64,000 nt of DNA from Deltaproteobacteria bacterium. GTDB lineage: Bacteria > Myxococcota > XYA12-FULL-58-9. The stretch is taken from the NCBI GenBank assembly GCA_016218825.1, contig JACRCV010000056.1, positions 96,416 to 160,415 on the forward strand, in the 5' to 3' direction. Positions 40,478 to 49,234 of the stretch are shown one piece after another (position 1 is the stretch's first letter; the number at the start of each line of letters is the position of its first letter). A program made the position numbers and the translations under genes. The notes below the pieces were generated by a model. That model was given only the letters and a program-made list of their open reading frames with translations. It did no database searches and was not told the origin of the DNA.

Positions 40478-40547
40478 GGGCCCATCCTCCCACGACCTTG
40501 ACGCCGCGCCAACCGCGTCGAAGCGTAGGCCGAGAGCGACGCACGGC

Positions 40548-40576
40548 TTTACACGGCGTTTTCGCGCGTGTTACCA
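40548..40576 (+). promoter_or_regulatory. Weak sigma70-like promoter candidate of the polyene-type operon
   Basis: In the 130-bp divergent miaA-ACP gap, TTTACA (40548-40553), a 17-nt spacer and TTACCA (40571-40576) stand about 30 nt before the ACP ATG. The -10 match is poor. Seen by eye; low confidence. Confidence 0.3.
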
Positions 40577-40607
40577 AGCCGGGAGCGGGGCACCTGATCG
40601 AGGCGAC

Positions 40608-40880
40608 ATGGACGAGCTGAAAGAACGTCTGAAGAAAGTGATCATCCAAGAGCTGCACCTCGACGGCGTGGCGCCGGAGAGCATCAGCGACAGCGCCCCG
40701 CTGTTCGGCGGCGGCCTCAGCCTCGATTCGCTCGATGCGCTGCAGCTCGCGGTCGCGGTCGAGGAGCACTTTGGCGTCCGGGTCGCCGACGAGTCCGAAG
40801 GCAAGGCGGCGTTCGCGTCGGTCGATGCGCTCGCGAGCTACATCACCGCGCGGCAGAAGAGCGCCGGCAAGTCTCCCTGA
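40608..40880 (+). CDS. Acyl carrier protein (first of the cluster)
   Basis: 90 residues from ATG 40608 (GAGGCG just before). Four-helix ACP pattern with the phosphopantetheine site GGGLSLDSLDALQL (Ser41) and acidic helix II. Resembles the ApeE-type carriers of aryl polyene clusters. Followed 35 bp later by the hotdog gene on the same strand. A second, different ACP is encoded at 48446-48718, so chain initiation and elongation may use separate carriers. Confidence 0.9.
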   Translation: MDELKERLKKVIIQELHLDGVAPESISDSAPLFGGGLSLDSLDALQLAVAVEEHFGVRVADESEGKAAFASVDALASYITARQKSAGKSP

Positions 40881-40915
40881 GACCAGGGCGGCCGGCGCAG
40901 GCTCTCCTGGCTACC

Positions 40916-41329
40916 GTGACCCCTACCCTCGAGCAGCTGATCGCCCACCGCCCGCCCTTTCGCTTCGTGGACCGGGTGGACGCGTGCGGCGACGACCGCG
41001 GCTCGTTTCTCCTCACGCTGGCAACAGACGATCCACGCCTCCAAGACGGCGTGTTGCCGCCGCTCCTGGTGCTCGAAGGCCTGCTGCAAGCGACCGCGGC
41101 CTACTCCGGCCTCCAGGGTGCCCGGCAGCCCGAGAGCGGCATGGTGGTGCAGCTCGACAACGTCGTGCTCGTGGCCGCGGCCCACGCCGGCGACACCGTC
41201 CACCTGACGGTGTCGCGGACCCATGCGCTCGGCCCCCTGGTTCGCTTTCACGCTGCGGCCCGGGTCGGCGACCGCCTCCTGGTCGAGGGCGAGCTGAGCG
41301 TCGCCCGCTCGCCGAGGGCAGCCCAATGA
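40916..41329 (+). CDS. Hotdog-fold dehydratase-like protein lacking the catalytic His
   Basis: 137 residues from a GTG at 40916. N-terminus HRPPFRFVDRVDACGDD matches FabZ-type 3-hydroxyacyl-ACP dehydratases, but the HFPGNP His loop is replaced by DDPRLQDGVLPP, while the Glu helix is kept (LVLEGLLQATAAYSG). This resembles the ApeP-type partner subunit of aryl polyene dehydratases, reported to work as a hetero-complex with a His-bearing partner; the 48809-49234 protein here has that His. Overlaps the KS gene by 4 nt (ATGA). Confidence 0.8.
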   Translation: MTPTLEQLIAHRPPFRFVDRVDACGDDRGSFLLTLATDDPRLQDGVLPPLLVLEGLLQATAAYSGLQGARQPESGMVVQLDNVVLVAAAHAGDTVHLTVSRTHALGPLVRFHAAARVGDRLLVEGELSVARSPRAAQ

Positions 41330-43554
41330 ACCGGCGCGTCGCGGTGACCGGCCTCGGGATGGTCTGCAGCCTCGGCACCGGCCGCGCCGAGGTGACCACC
41401 GCCCTGCGGGCCGGTGTGCGTCGGTTCGCGCCGATCCGGCGCTTCGACGCCTCGGGGTTCAAGGTCGCGCTCGCCGCCGAGGCTCCGGAGCTCGACACCG
41501 CCGGGCGCTTCGGCAGGCGCCTTGCCGCACACACCTCGCGGACCGACGCCCTCGCGCTTTGGGCGGCCGCGGACGCGGTCGCCGAGGCGACGGCGGACCC
41601 CGCCCGCCTCCGCGACGCCGGCATCTTCGTCGGCGCCTCGAGCGGTGGCCTCTTGGAGATGGAGCCGTACCACGCGGCCGCCGACCGCGCGCCGCTCGTT
41701 CGGTTTTGGACCTACCCGATCTGGGAGTGCAGCAACCGGGTGGCGACGGCGCTCGGGATCGGCGGCCCGCGCGCGACCCTGATGACCGCCTGCTCGTCGT
41801 CGGCGCACGCGCTCGGCCTGGCCCTGCGCCGCGTTCGCTCCGGGGAGCTGGACCTGGCGATCGCCGGCGGCAGCGAGTCGATCTGCCGGTTGACGCTCGC
41901 CGGCTTTGGCTCCCTCGGCGTGCTGGATCCGGTGGGGACCCGCCCGTTCGACGTCCGCCGGCAAGGGATCACCCTCGGCGAAGGTGCCGCGTTCTTCGTG
42001 CTCGAGCCGCTCGAGATCGCGACCCGACGCGGCGCACGGCCGCTGGCGATCCTCGCGGGCTACGGCGCGGCGGCCGAGGCCCATCACATGGTGCACCCCA
42101 GGGAGGACGGCTCGGGCGCGCTCGCGGCGATGGCGGCGGCGCTCAAGGACGCCGGGCTCGACGCCGGGGCCCTCGACTACGTCAACGCGCACGGCACCGG
42201 CACGGCGCAAAACGACGCGATGGAGGCGCGCGCCATCAACGCCCTCGTCGGCCCCGGCCGCCGGCTCGCGGTGTCCTCGTCCAAGTCGATGCTCGGCCAC
42301 ACCCTCGGGGCCGCGGCTGCCCTGGAGGCCGCAACCGTGGTCCTGGGCATGCTCGGCGACTTCTTGCCGCCGAATCCCGGCGTCACCGAGGTCACACCCG
42401 AGCTCGCGCCGCTCACCCTCGCCCGCGACGCCGGCAGCGTCGGGCCGAAGGTCGCGCTCTCGGCGTCGTTCGCGTTCGGCGGCAACGACGCCGCCCTGGT
42501 CCTCGCGGCGCCGAGCGCCGCCTCCGACACCAGACCCGCGGCGCACGAACGCCCTCGGATCTACATCGCCGGCGGCGCCCTGACGACCGGACGCACGAGC
42601 GCCGCCACCCTCGAGGCGCTCGCCGGACTCGTCGACCCCGCCACGCCCGGACCCGGCCCGCTGGACCCGGCAGCGGTCTTGGGACCCGGCGCGGTGCGCC
42701 GCCTCGATGCCCTCTCGGCGCTGGCGACCGCCACCACGGCGCTGGCGGTGAAGAACGCCGGCCTCGCGCCCGCCCCCGAGCTCGGGATCAGCTTCGGCAC
42801 CGCGTTCGGCGCCCTGGACGCCACGGTCGCGTTCATCGACCGGCTGGCGACCAAGGGCGCCCACCTGGTCAACCCGATCGACTTCCCCAACCTGGTGCAC
42901 AACGCCGCCGCCGGGCACATCGGCATCCACCAGGGCGCCCGCGGCGCGAGCCTGACGATGGCCCAGGAAGAGCTCGCCGGCGACGCCGCGTTCCTGGCGG
43001 TCTGCGAGCAGATCCGCGCCGGCGATCTCGAGCGCGCCGTGGCCGCCGGCGGCGATCTCCAATCGACATGGCTCGACATCGCCTATGCCAAGATCGATCC
43101 CTTGCTTCGCACCACCTCGCGCCACACCACGACCGTCGGCGCGGTGCTCGTCGAGAGCGCCAAGGCCTCCGAGGGTCGCGGTGGCCCACGATGGGCGGAG
43201 GTGATCGCGGTGGCCACGACCGGGCCGAGCGCCGGCGTCGAGGCCGCCGTCGCCCGCGTGTTTGCGGACGGCGCCCGCCGCAATCCGCAGGTGCGCGATG
43301 CCGATCTCTGGCTCACGGGCGCGACCGAGCGCGTCGGCGAACAACGCGAGAGCCGCGCCGCGGCGCTGCCGCCCCTCGCGCACGCGACGCGGATCCCGAT
43401 CCGCGCGCTCCTGGGTGACGCGGCAGGCTCCGGCCCGGCCGCGATCGCGGTCGGGGCGGCCATCATCGCCTTGGGCCGGGCGCACAGCGTGCTCGTCACC
43501 TGTGTCACCCGCGACGGCTGCGCCCAAGCGACGCTGTTGGCGGTGCCGACATGA
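41326..43554 (+). CDS. Fused ketosynthase-chain length factor (KS-alpha/KS-beta) protein
   Basis: 742 residues, ATG 41326. Residues about 1-395 form a complete FabF-like KS with the triad Cys156 (TACSSSAHAL), His289 (NAHGTGT) and His325 (KSMLGHTLGAA). After a linker (395-410), residues about 411-742 form a second thiolase-like domain resembling Ketoacyl-synt_2 proteins (FPNLVHNAAAGHIG). At the aligned active-site position it has Gln547 (SLTMAQEELAG), the mark of KS-beta/chain-length factors, and the second-His motif reads LLGDAAG (Asp698). Aryl polyene systems encode KS (ApeO) and CLF (ApeC) as separate genes; a single-chain fusion is unusual. Coupled to both neighbours by ATGA overlaps. Confidence 0.88.
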   Translation: MNRRVAVTGLGMVCSLGTGRAEVTTALRAGVRRFAPIRRFDASGFKVALAAEAPELDTAGRFGRRLAAHTSRTDALALWAAADAVAEATADPARLRDAGIFVGASSGGLLEMEPYHAAADRAPLVRFWTYPIWECSNRVATALGIGGPRATLMTACSSSAHALGLALRRVRSGELDLAIAGGSESICRLTLAGFGSLGVLDPVGTRPFDVRRQGITLGEGAAFFVLEPLEIATRRGARPLAILAGYGAAAEAHHMVHPREDGSGALAAMAAALKDAGLDAGALDYVNAHGTGTAQNDAMEARAINALVGPGRRLAVSSSKSMLGHTLGAAAALEAATVVLGMLGDFLPPNPGVTEVTPELAPLTLARDAGSVGPKVALSASFAFGGNDAALVLAAPSAASDTRPAAHERPRIYIAGGALTTGRTSAATLEALAGLVDPATPGPGPLDPAAVLGPGAVRRLDALSALATATTALAVKNAGLAPAPELGISFGTAFGALDATVAFIDRLATKGAHLVNPIDFPNLVHNAAAGHIGIHQGARGASLTMAQEELAGDAAFLAVCEQIRAGDLERAVAAGGDLQSTWLDIAYAKIDPLLRTTSRHTTTVGAVLVESAKASEGRGGPRWAEVIAVATTGPSAGVEAAVARVFADGARRNPQVRDADLWLTGATERVGEQRESRAAALPPLAHATRIPIRALLGDAAGSGPAAIAVGAAIIALGRAHSVLVTCVTRDGCAQATLLAVPT

Positions 43555-43991
43555 CCTCGATCTCACCCTTTCATTGGCGGCGGCGGGTGGCGATGCGGGA
43601 CATCGATGCGTTCGCGGTGGTCTGGTACGGCAACTATCTGCAGTACTGCGACGAGGCCGCGACCGAGCTGCTGCGCGCCTTCGATCTCGCGCCCGCGTCG
43701 CTGCCGACCTTCGGCGTGGTCCCGGCGGTGGTGCGCGCCAGCTGTCGCTACCTCGCGGCCGCGCGCCTCGACGACGAGGTCGACGTCCGGGTGCAGGTTC
43801 GCTTCGAGCGCGCCGCCCGCCTCGACTTCAGCTACGAGATCAGTCGCGCCACCGACCAAACGATCCTCGCAAAGATCGAGACCACGATGGTGCTCTTGCG
43901 CCAGAGCGGCGCGCTCGTCTACCTGCTCCCCGAGCCGCTTCGAGTCCGCCTGCAGGCGTTGTTGGCCGCCCAGCACCGGAGTCGGCCGTGA
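43551..43991 (+). CDS. Hotdog thioesterase (4-hydroxybenzoyl-CoA thioesterase-like)
   Basis: 146 residues, ATG overlapping the KS stop (ATGA). The first helix motif RVAMRDIDAFAVVWYGNYLQYCDEAATELL has the catalytic Asp17 or Asp19 region of YbgC/4HBT thioesterases (normally VRWxDxDxxGHVNN-type; the VVWYGNY form is YbgC-like). Corresponds by type to ApeK. Releases or edits acyl chains (inference). Confidence 0.85.
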   Translation: MTSISPFHWRRRVAMRDIDAFAVVWYGNYLQYCDEAATELLRAFDLAPASLPTFGVVPAVVRASCRYLAAARLDDEVDVRVQVRFERAARLDFSYEISRATDQTILAKIETTMVLLRQSGALVYLLPEPLRVRLQALLAAQHRSRP

Positions 43992-45628
43992 TCCTCCGCC
44001 TTCTGTCCCGGTTCCTGGTGGTGGCGCTGACCGCGCTCGGGGTCGGCGCCGCCGCGTGGGTCGCCGTCGAGCTCCTGTCGACCCTGCCGCCGCCGGCGCG
44101 CACCAGCTCGGCGACCGACGGCACCGGCCTCCGCCTGTCCCGCGGCGGCCAGCACCTGCTGTTGCTCAGGGGTAGCCCCTATGCCCTCGGCTTCCACAAC
44201 GCCCGCCTGGCGAGCGACCTGCTCCGCCGCCAGGAGGACACCCTGCTCGACCTGCTCTTCGGCTTCGCCCGCGGGCCGGCGAAGGCGATGCTCGTTCGCC
44301 AGCTGTCGCTGTTCTACCTGACCGGCCTCGATCGCTACCTCACCGACGCCGAGCGCCAGGAGATCTTGGGCCTCGCCGAAGGCACCGCGGATCCATTTCC
44401 CGACCTCGGCCCGCGCTACACCCGCCTCACCGCCTACCACGCGATCCACGAGCTGTCGCAGCGCTTCGCCACCGACAGCCCGACCTTCGCCTGCTCGCTG
44501 TTGGCGGTGTCCGGGGCGCGCACCGCCGACGGGCATGCGCTCGTGATGCGCAACTTCGACTTCGAGGGCGGCGAGGTCTTCGACCGCGACAAGACCGTGG
44601 TGGTGGTGCGGCCCCAGACCGGCCTCGGCCATGTCTCGGTCGCCTGGGCCGGGATGGCGGGGGTGGTCTCCGGCATCAACGCGGCCGGGCTCGTGGTGAC
44701 GATCAACGCCGGGGCGTCGGCCGACTATCGCCGCGTCGGCGCGCCGACCAGCCTCCTGGTGCGCCGCGCCCTCGAAGGCGCCGCGACCATCGACGCCGCG
44801 GTCCGGATCCTCACCGCGACGCCGCGCTTCGTCACCGACATCATCGGGCTCGCCGATGCCAGCGGCGCGGTCGCCGTCCTCGAGCTCCTCCCGGAGCGCT
44901 TCGCGTTGCGCCGCGGCGACGTCCTGGTCGCCACCAACCACCTGGAGGCGCCGGCGTTTGCCGCGGACCCGGTGAACGAGACGCGCCGCTGCCAGACCAC
45001 GACCGCCGTCCGCCACGACCGCCTCGACCGCCTCGTCGCCGAGCACCCGGGAACGTCGTGGACCGTCGCCGATCTGTTGCGGGTGTCGCGCGATCGGCGG
45101 GCGGCGGACGGCGCGCCGCTGCCACTCGGACACCGGCACGCGATCGACGCCCTGATCGCCACCCACGCGGTGATCTTCGACGCTGCCGCGAAGCAGCTCT
45201 GGGTGTCCGCAGGGCCGCACACCCTCGGGCCGTATCACGGCTATGACGTGCAGGCGCTGTTGCAGGCGGTCGACCGGTCCACCGCCGCCGCGGCCTATCT
45301 ACCGAGCCTCCCGGAGGATCCGCTGGTCGCGCGCTACCCGCAGATCGCCGCCGCCCGCCTGGCGTGGCAAACGACGCGGCAGGCCCTCGAGGCCGGCGAC
45401 CTCGCGACCGCCGCCGCCCGCTTGCCGCAGACCGCGGCGCTGGCGAACCACCCGACGACGCTGACGTTGCAGGCGGAGCTGGCCCACGCGGCGCGCGACG
45501 ACGACGCGGCCCGGGAGTTCCTGCACCGCGCCCTCGCCGCGCCGCCCGAGTTCCCGGAGGCGACCCGAGGCATCACCGAGCTCGAGGCCGGGCTCGCCCC
45601 GGTCAGAGGCGCAGGCCGAGCTCCCTGA
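43988..45628 (+). CDS. Membrane-anchored C45-type Ntn acyltransferase/hydrolase with TPR-like tail
   Basis: 546 residues, GTG start overlapping the thioesterase stop (GTGA). One N-terminal membrane helix (about 6-30), a helical pre-domain (SPYALGFHNARLASDLLRRQEDTLLDLLFGFARG, phospholipase-B-like fold entry), then the C45/acyl-coenzyme A:6-APA acyltransferase-type core. The predicted nucleophile is Cys169 (TFACSLLAVSG), followed by ALVMRNFDFEGG (Asn/Asp motif) and TINAGASADYRR. The family normally cleaves itself just before the Cys; that would detach the anchor. The final 110 residues (ARLAWQTTRQALEAGDLATAAARLPQT) look TPR-like. It could transfer a polyene acyl chain to an amine or release it (inference). 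Confidence 0.8.
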   Translation: MILRLLSRFLVVALTALGVGAAAWVAVELLSTLPPPARTSSATDGTGLRLSRGGQHLLLLRGSPYALGFHNARLASDLLRRQEDTLLDLLFGFARGPAKAMLVRQLSLFYLTGLDRYLTDAERQEILGLAEGTADPFPDLGPRYTRLTAYHAIHELSQRFATDSPTFACSLLAVSGARTADGHALVMRNFDFEGGEVFDRDKTVVVVRPQTGLGHVSVAWAGMAGVVSGINAAGLVVTINAGASADYRRVGAPTSLLVRRALEGAATIDAAVRILTATPRFVTDIIGLADASGAVAVLELLPERFALRRGDVLVATNHLEAPAFAADPVNETRRCQTTTAVRHDRLDRLVAEHPGTSWTVADLLRVSRDRRAADGAPLPLGHRHAIDALIATHAVIFDAAAKQLWVSAGPHTLGPYHGYDVQALLQAVDRSTAAAAYLPSLPEDPLVARYPQIAAARLAWQTTRQALEAGDLATAAARLPQTAALANHPTTLTLQAELAHAARDDDAAREFLHRALAAPPEFPEATRGITELEAGLAPVRGAGRAP

Positions 45629-46310
45629 GGCCGGCGGTGGCGAGCTCTGCCCAGCCGCGGTTCGCGACCGGGCTCGCCGGGCTCGGGTGCGGGATGCGGC
45701 CGACCGCGACGCCGTGCGCCGCGAGCGCCTGCCGTGCCCGTGCTTCGGCGAACGCGCCCACGCCGACCACGATCTTCGGACGCAGGCGCGTGACCGTCTC
45801 CAAGAGCGCCCGATCGCAGATCGCCTGCAGCCGCCGCCGCTCGTCTTGCTCCAGGTGATCCGGGGTCAGGTTGCGCCCCGAGGCCTCGAGGAAGGCCAGC
45901 GGGCAGTAGTTGGCGACGAAGAACCGGGCGAAGAACCGCTGCGGGGTCTCGAAGACGTCACGCGCCCAACCCCAGAGCCGGGCGCCGCTCACCTCGGTGC
46001 GCGGGCTCTCGATGCCACGCACCGGCCGCTTCGGGTGCTCGCAGGCCGGCTTGCCGATCGAGGCGCGGATGCCCAGCCACTCGCGCACCGCCGTCGGATC
46101 GCCGAACGGGATCCCGGTCTGCGCCATACCCCAGGGCCCCGGGTTCATCCCCAAGAGGATCGCCTCGACGTCCACCCGCGCGTAGCGCTCGACGTAGGCG
46201 TCGAACGCCGCGCGCGCGTACCGCAGCGGGTTGTAGACGTGGGTCACCGGCGCTCTGAACTCCAGGGGCTCGAGGTCGGCGACCAGACGGTCGGTGATTG
46301 CGCCAAGCAT
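45603..46310 (-). CDS. SMUG1-type uracil-DNA glycosylase
   Basis: 235 residues. Active-site loop LLGMNPGPWGMAQTGIPFGD and the intercalation loop IPHPSPASPVANRGWAE identify a family 3 (SMUG1-like) uracil-DNA glycosylase, which removes uracil and oxidised pyrimidines in base excision repair. It is opposite in direction and shares 26 bp at its 3' end with the acyltransferase gene, so it seems unrelated to the cluster. Confidence 0.92.
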   Translation of the reverse strand: MLGAITDRLVADLEPLEFRAPVTHVYNPLRYARAAFDAYVERYARVDVEAILLGMNPGPWGMAQTGIPFGDPTAVREWLGIRASIGKPACEHPKRPVRGIESPRTEVSGARLWGWARDVFETPQRFFARFFVANYCPLAFLEASGRNLTPDHLEQDERRRLQAICDRALLETVTRLRPKIVVGVGAFAEARARQALAAHGVAVGRIPHPSPASPVANRGWAELATAGLRELGLRL

Positions 46311-46406
46311 CGGCGGTACCTAGCAGCGCGCGGCCCGGCGCGAAAGCCTCGCGGAAGCTTCTGGGGTGTGGCCCCACCTCATCTTCCGGAGTAGAACGGC
46401 GCCAGC

Positions 46407-48449
46407 ATGCCCGCCGTCAACTCGTCCTTCGGGCCAAAGGCGCCGGTGGTCGCGGACCCGCGCTCCAATCCGTGGCCCTGCGAGCGCTGCGGCAAACCGA
46501 TCGAGGTCGCACCGGTGCCGGCCGCCGCGATGCTGTTCCCGGTCGCGCTCCTGACCGTCGCCGCGCTGTTGCTGGTCCTCGGCGTGTCCCGCCGCCACGC
46601 CGGGATCGGCTGGGACTGGCTGCTCGCGGTCCTCGTCCTGGTGCTCACCACCGCGCTCGACATCCGCCGCCGGACCGGCCGGATCTGGCGCTGCGGTGCT
46701 TGCGGTCTCGCCTTCGCGCCGCGCCTCTTTCCGGCGACCCCGCCTTCGATCCTGGTGGCCATCCCCACGTACAACAACGCCGCCAGCATCGCCGACGTCG
46801 TCGGGCGCGTCCTCTGCGCCTGCGACTCGCCGCTGTTGGTCGTCGACGACGGCTCCACCGATCGCACCGGGGCGCTCGCTCTCGATCGGGTGGCTGCCGC
46901 CGAGCGCGGCCGTTGCGACGTCGTCCGCCACGCCGACAACCGCGGCAAGGGCGCCGCGCTGCAGACGGCGCTCGCCTACGCCCACCGACGCCGCCACTCC
47001 CACGTCATCAGCCTCGACGGCGACGGCCAACACTACCCCGAGGACCTGCCGCTCTTCGTCCAGGCGATCCAAGAGCGGCCGGCGGCCTTGATCGTCGGCA
47101 GCCGTGACCTCTCCGGCGCCAACGTCACCGGCGCGTCGCGCTTCGGCCGGCGCTTCTCCAACTTCTGGCTGCGGCTCCAGGCCTTCGAGAAGCTCGCGGA
47201 CTCGCAGTCCGGCTTTCGCGCCTACCCGGTGGCGCCGGTCTTGTCGCTACCGACTCGGAGCCGGAGGTTCGCGTACGAGGTCGAGGTGCTGACCCTCGCA
47301 GCGCGAGCCCAGTTGCCGATCCACGAGATCCCGATCCGGGTGCACTATCCACCACCGGCCTCGCGGGTGTCGCACTTCGACAAGCTCTGGGACAACGTCC
47401 GGATCTCGTGGGCCAACACCTGGCTCTTGGCGCTGTGGCCGCTGTGGTGGCTGGGCTTTCCGGCCCGGCTGTCGCGCCGGCCGCCGCCGTCGCCGGTCGA
47501 GCGGCCGTGGTCCGGCCAGAGTCGCGGCGGGGCCCTGGGCCACCTGATCTTCCTGGCGCTGATACGCCGCCTCGGTCTGTGGCCGGCCTACCTGTTGCTC
47601 TACCCGGTGGCTCTCTACTTCGTGTTTGCGTCACGCACGACCTTGCGCCTCGGGCAGGTCGTCGTCGACCTCGTCCTCGGCGCACCGCAAGACGGTTGGC
47701 GGCGCTTCGACCGCGAGTTCCGGCACGTGATGGCGTTCTCGGAGGCGATCCTCGACCGCGCCATCAGCCAGGCGCGCGGCACCGACGACTTCACCTGGGA
47801 GGCACAGGGCGCCGAGCATCTCCAGCCCAAGGGCGAGCGCGGTCTATTGCTGCTGTCCGGCCACCTCGGCAACTACGAGATCGGCGGCGCGCGCCTCGCG
47901 CACCTCGGGCGCCCGGTGAGCGTCGTGATGCTCGATCTCGAGGCCGAGCGCATCAAGAGGGTCTACGCCCGCTTGGAGAGCGACCGCCCCCTCCCCGACA
48001 TCATCGCGGTCAACCGCACCGAGTTCCCGGCGCTCCGGATCCTGCGCGCGCTTTGCGACGGCGGCATTGTCGCGCTGCACGGCGATCGGGTCACCGACGG
48101 CCATTGGGTGTGGTGCGACTTCCTCGGCCGCAAAGCCGCCTTCCCGGTCAATGCCTTCGTCATCGCCGCCGCGGCGCGGGTGCCGGTCGTGTTGACCTTC
48201 GGCTTCAAGGTGGAGGCGCGGCGCTACCGGTTCATCGCCGAGCCGCCGCGAGAGATTGTCCTGCCGCGAGGCCGGCGGGCGGCGGCGCTGCACGCGCACG
48301 CCCAGTGGTATGCCGACCGTCTGGCGCAGTACGCGCGCGCCTACCCCCTGCAGTGGTTCAACTACTACGACTTCTTTGCGACGCCGGCGGCGCCGCAGAC
48401 GGTGATGGAGACCGAGGGCGGCGTGTTCGGCCACCCGCGCCAAGGCTAG
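46407..48449 (+). CDS. Glycosyltransferase GT2 - LpxL/HtrB acyltransferase fusion (ApeJ-like) with zinc-ribbon head
   Basis: 680 residues. Two CxxC pairs, CERCGK (residues 25-28) and WRCGACG (about 93-97), flank two membrane helices (about 40-80), forming a split zinc-ribbon-like head. GT2 domain about 112-330: IPTYNNAASIADVV, LVVDDGSTDRT, SLDGDGQHYPED. After two further helices, an LpxL/HtrB-type lysophospholipid acyltransferase domain (about 410-660) with LLLSGHLGNYEIGG and LHGDRVTDGHW. GT2-acyltransferase fusions of this sort occur in aryl polyene clusters, where they are thought to attach the polyene to a membrane glycolipid. Its end overlaps the convergent ACP gene by 4 nt. Confidence 0.9.
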   Translation: MPAVNSSFGPKAPVVADPRSNPWPCERCGKPIEVAPVPAAAMLFPVALLTVAALLLVLGVSRRHAGIGWDWLLAVLVLVLTTALDIRRRTGRIWRCGACGLAFAPRLFPATPPSILVAIPTYNNAASIADVVGRVLCACDSPLLVVDDGSTDRTGALALDRVAAAERGRCDVVRHADNRGKGAALQTALAYAHRRRHSHVISLDGDGQHYPEDLPLFVQAIQERPAALIVGSRDLSGANVTGASRFGRRFSNFWLRLQAFEKLADSQSGFRAYPVAPVLSLPTRSRRFAYEVEVLTLAARAQLPIHEIPIRVHYPPPASRVSHFDKLWDNVRISWANTWLLALWPLWWLGFPARLSRRPPPSPVERPWSGQSRGGALGHLIFLALIRRLGLWPAYLLLYPVALYFVFASRTTLRLGQVVVDLVLGAPQDGWRRFDREFRHVMAFSEAILDRAISQARGTDDFTWEAQGAEHLQPKGERGLLLLSGHLGNYEIGGARLAHLGRPVSVVMLDLEAERIKRVYARLESDRPLPDIIAVNRTEFPALRILRALCDGGIVALHGDRVTDGHWVWCDFLGRKAAFPVNAFVIAAAARVPVVLTFGFKVEARRYRFIAEPPREIVLPRGRRAAALHAHAQWYADRLAQYARAYPLQWFNYYDFFATPAAPQTVMETEGGVFGHPRQG

Positions 48450-48718
48450 TGCGGCGCGGCGTCGGCCTCGGCGAGCATGCCCTCGACGAAGTCGTAGACG
48501 TCGCCGACGGTGCGGATCTTCTTGGCGCGCTCCTCGTCGATCCTGATGTGCAAGCCCTGCTCGAGGGCCGCGATCATGTCGACCGCGTCCAGCGAATCGA
48601 GATCGAGATCCTCGCGCAGTCGCTTGTCGGGCGCGATCTTGTCGACGGCGATCTCGAACTCGTCCTGCAGCGTCCGATTGACACGGGCGATGATTTCGCT
48701 CCGCGCAACACCCATCAT
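48446..48718 (-). CDS. Acyl carrier protein (second of the cluster)
   Basis: 90 residues from ATG 48718 (GGGAGAG ribosome site; the second ATG is 48715). Phosphopantetheine motif EDLDLDSLDAVDM with Ser42; DxDSL form closer to FabD-type ACPs than the first ACP. 24 residues of the longer ORF are not convincing. The last gene of the minus-strand block; 90 bp separate it from the dehydratase. Confidence 0.92.
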   Translation of the reverse strand: MMGVARSEIIARVNRTLQDEFEIAVDKIAPDKRLREDLDLDSLDAVDMIAALEQGLHIRIDEERAKKIRTVGDVYDFVEGMLAEADAAPH

Positions 48719-48808
48719 GCACTCTCCCTCGCGCGGTGAACCAATGCGCGAAAGTCGATGCACACTAGGAAAAAGACAAGCGCACGGCAAGCCGGAACCG
48801 CCATCGCC

Positions 48809-49234
48809 TCAGCTGCCGACGTCGGCGACCAAGCCGCTCAGGACCGCGTCCGCGACCCTGACGCCCGCGACTTGCGCCTCGGCCTTGGCGCGAAACACCC
48901 CCAGGCGCACCCCTTCGACCCGCACCGACAGCTCGACCTCCTGCCCCGGCAAGACCGGCTGGCGAAACCGCGCCCGATCGATGCCGGTCAAGTAGACCTG
49001 CTGCCCGGGGTGCCGGTGGGTCGCGAGCAGCGCCATCGCCTGGGCCATCGCCTCGACCAGCAGCACCCCGGGGACGATGGGGTTGCCCGGGAAGTGGCCG
49101 CGGAAGAAGTCTTCTTCGGGCCTGAAGGTGCGCGCCGTCCGCACGCTGTCGGCGTCGAGCGCCAACACCCGATCGACGAACAGAAAGGGCGGCCGGTGCG
49201 GCAGGAGCTCGGTGGGCGCCGGCGTCATCGTCAC
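48809..49234 (-). CDS. 3-hydroxyacyl-ACP dehydratase (FabZ/ApeI-like) with full catalytic pair
   Basis: 141 residues (GTG 49234 overlapping the KS stop; ATG 49228 possible). FabZ fold: HRPPFLFVDRVLALD, catalytic His47 in FRGHFPGNPIVPG and Glu61 in VEAMAQAMALL. It is the His-containing partner for the His-lacking hotdog protein at 40916. Co-directional with KS, FabG and the second ACP. Confidence 0.93.
   Translation of the reverse strand: MTMTPAPTELLPHRPPFLFVDRVLALDADSVRTARTFRPEEDFFRGHFPGNPIVPGVLLVEAMAQAMALLATHRHPGQQVYLTGIDRARFRQPVLPGQEVELSVRVEGVRLGVFRAKAEAQVAGVRVADAVLSGLVADVGS

Noticed and set aside
41248..43566. 772-codon minus-strand frame
   Set aside because: Antisense to the KS fusion gene; Arg/Gly/Ala-rich without motifs.
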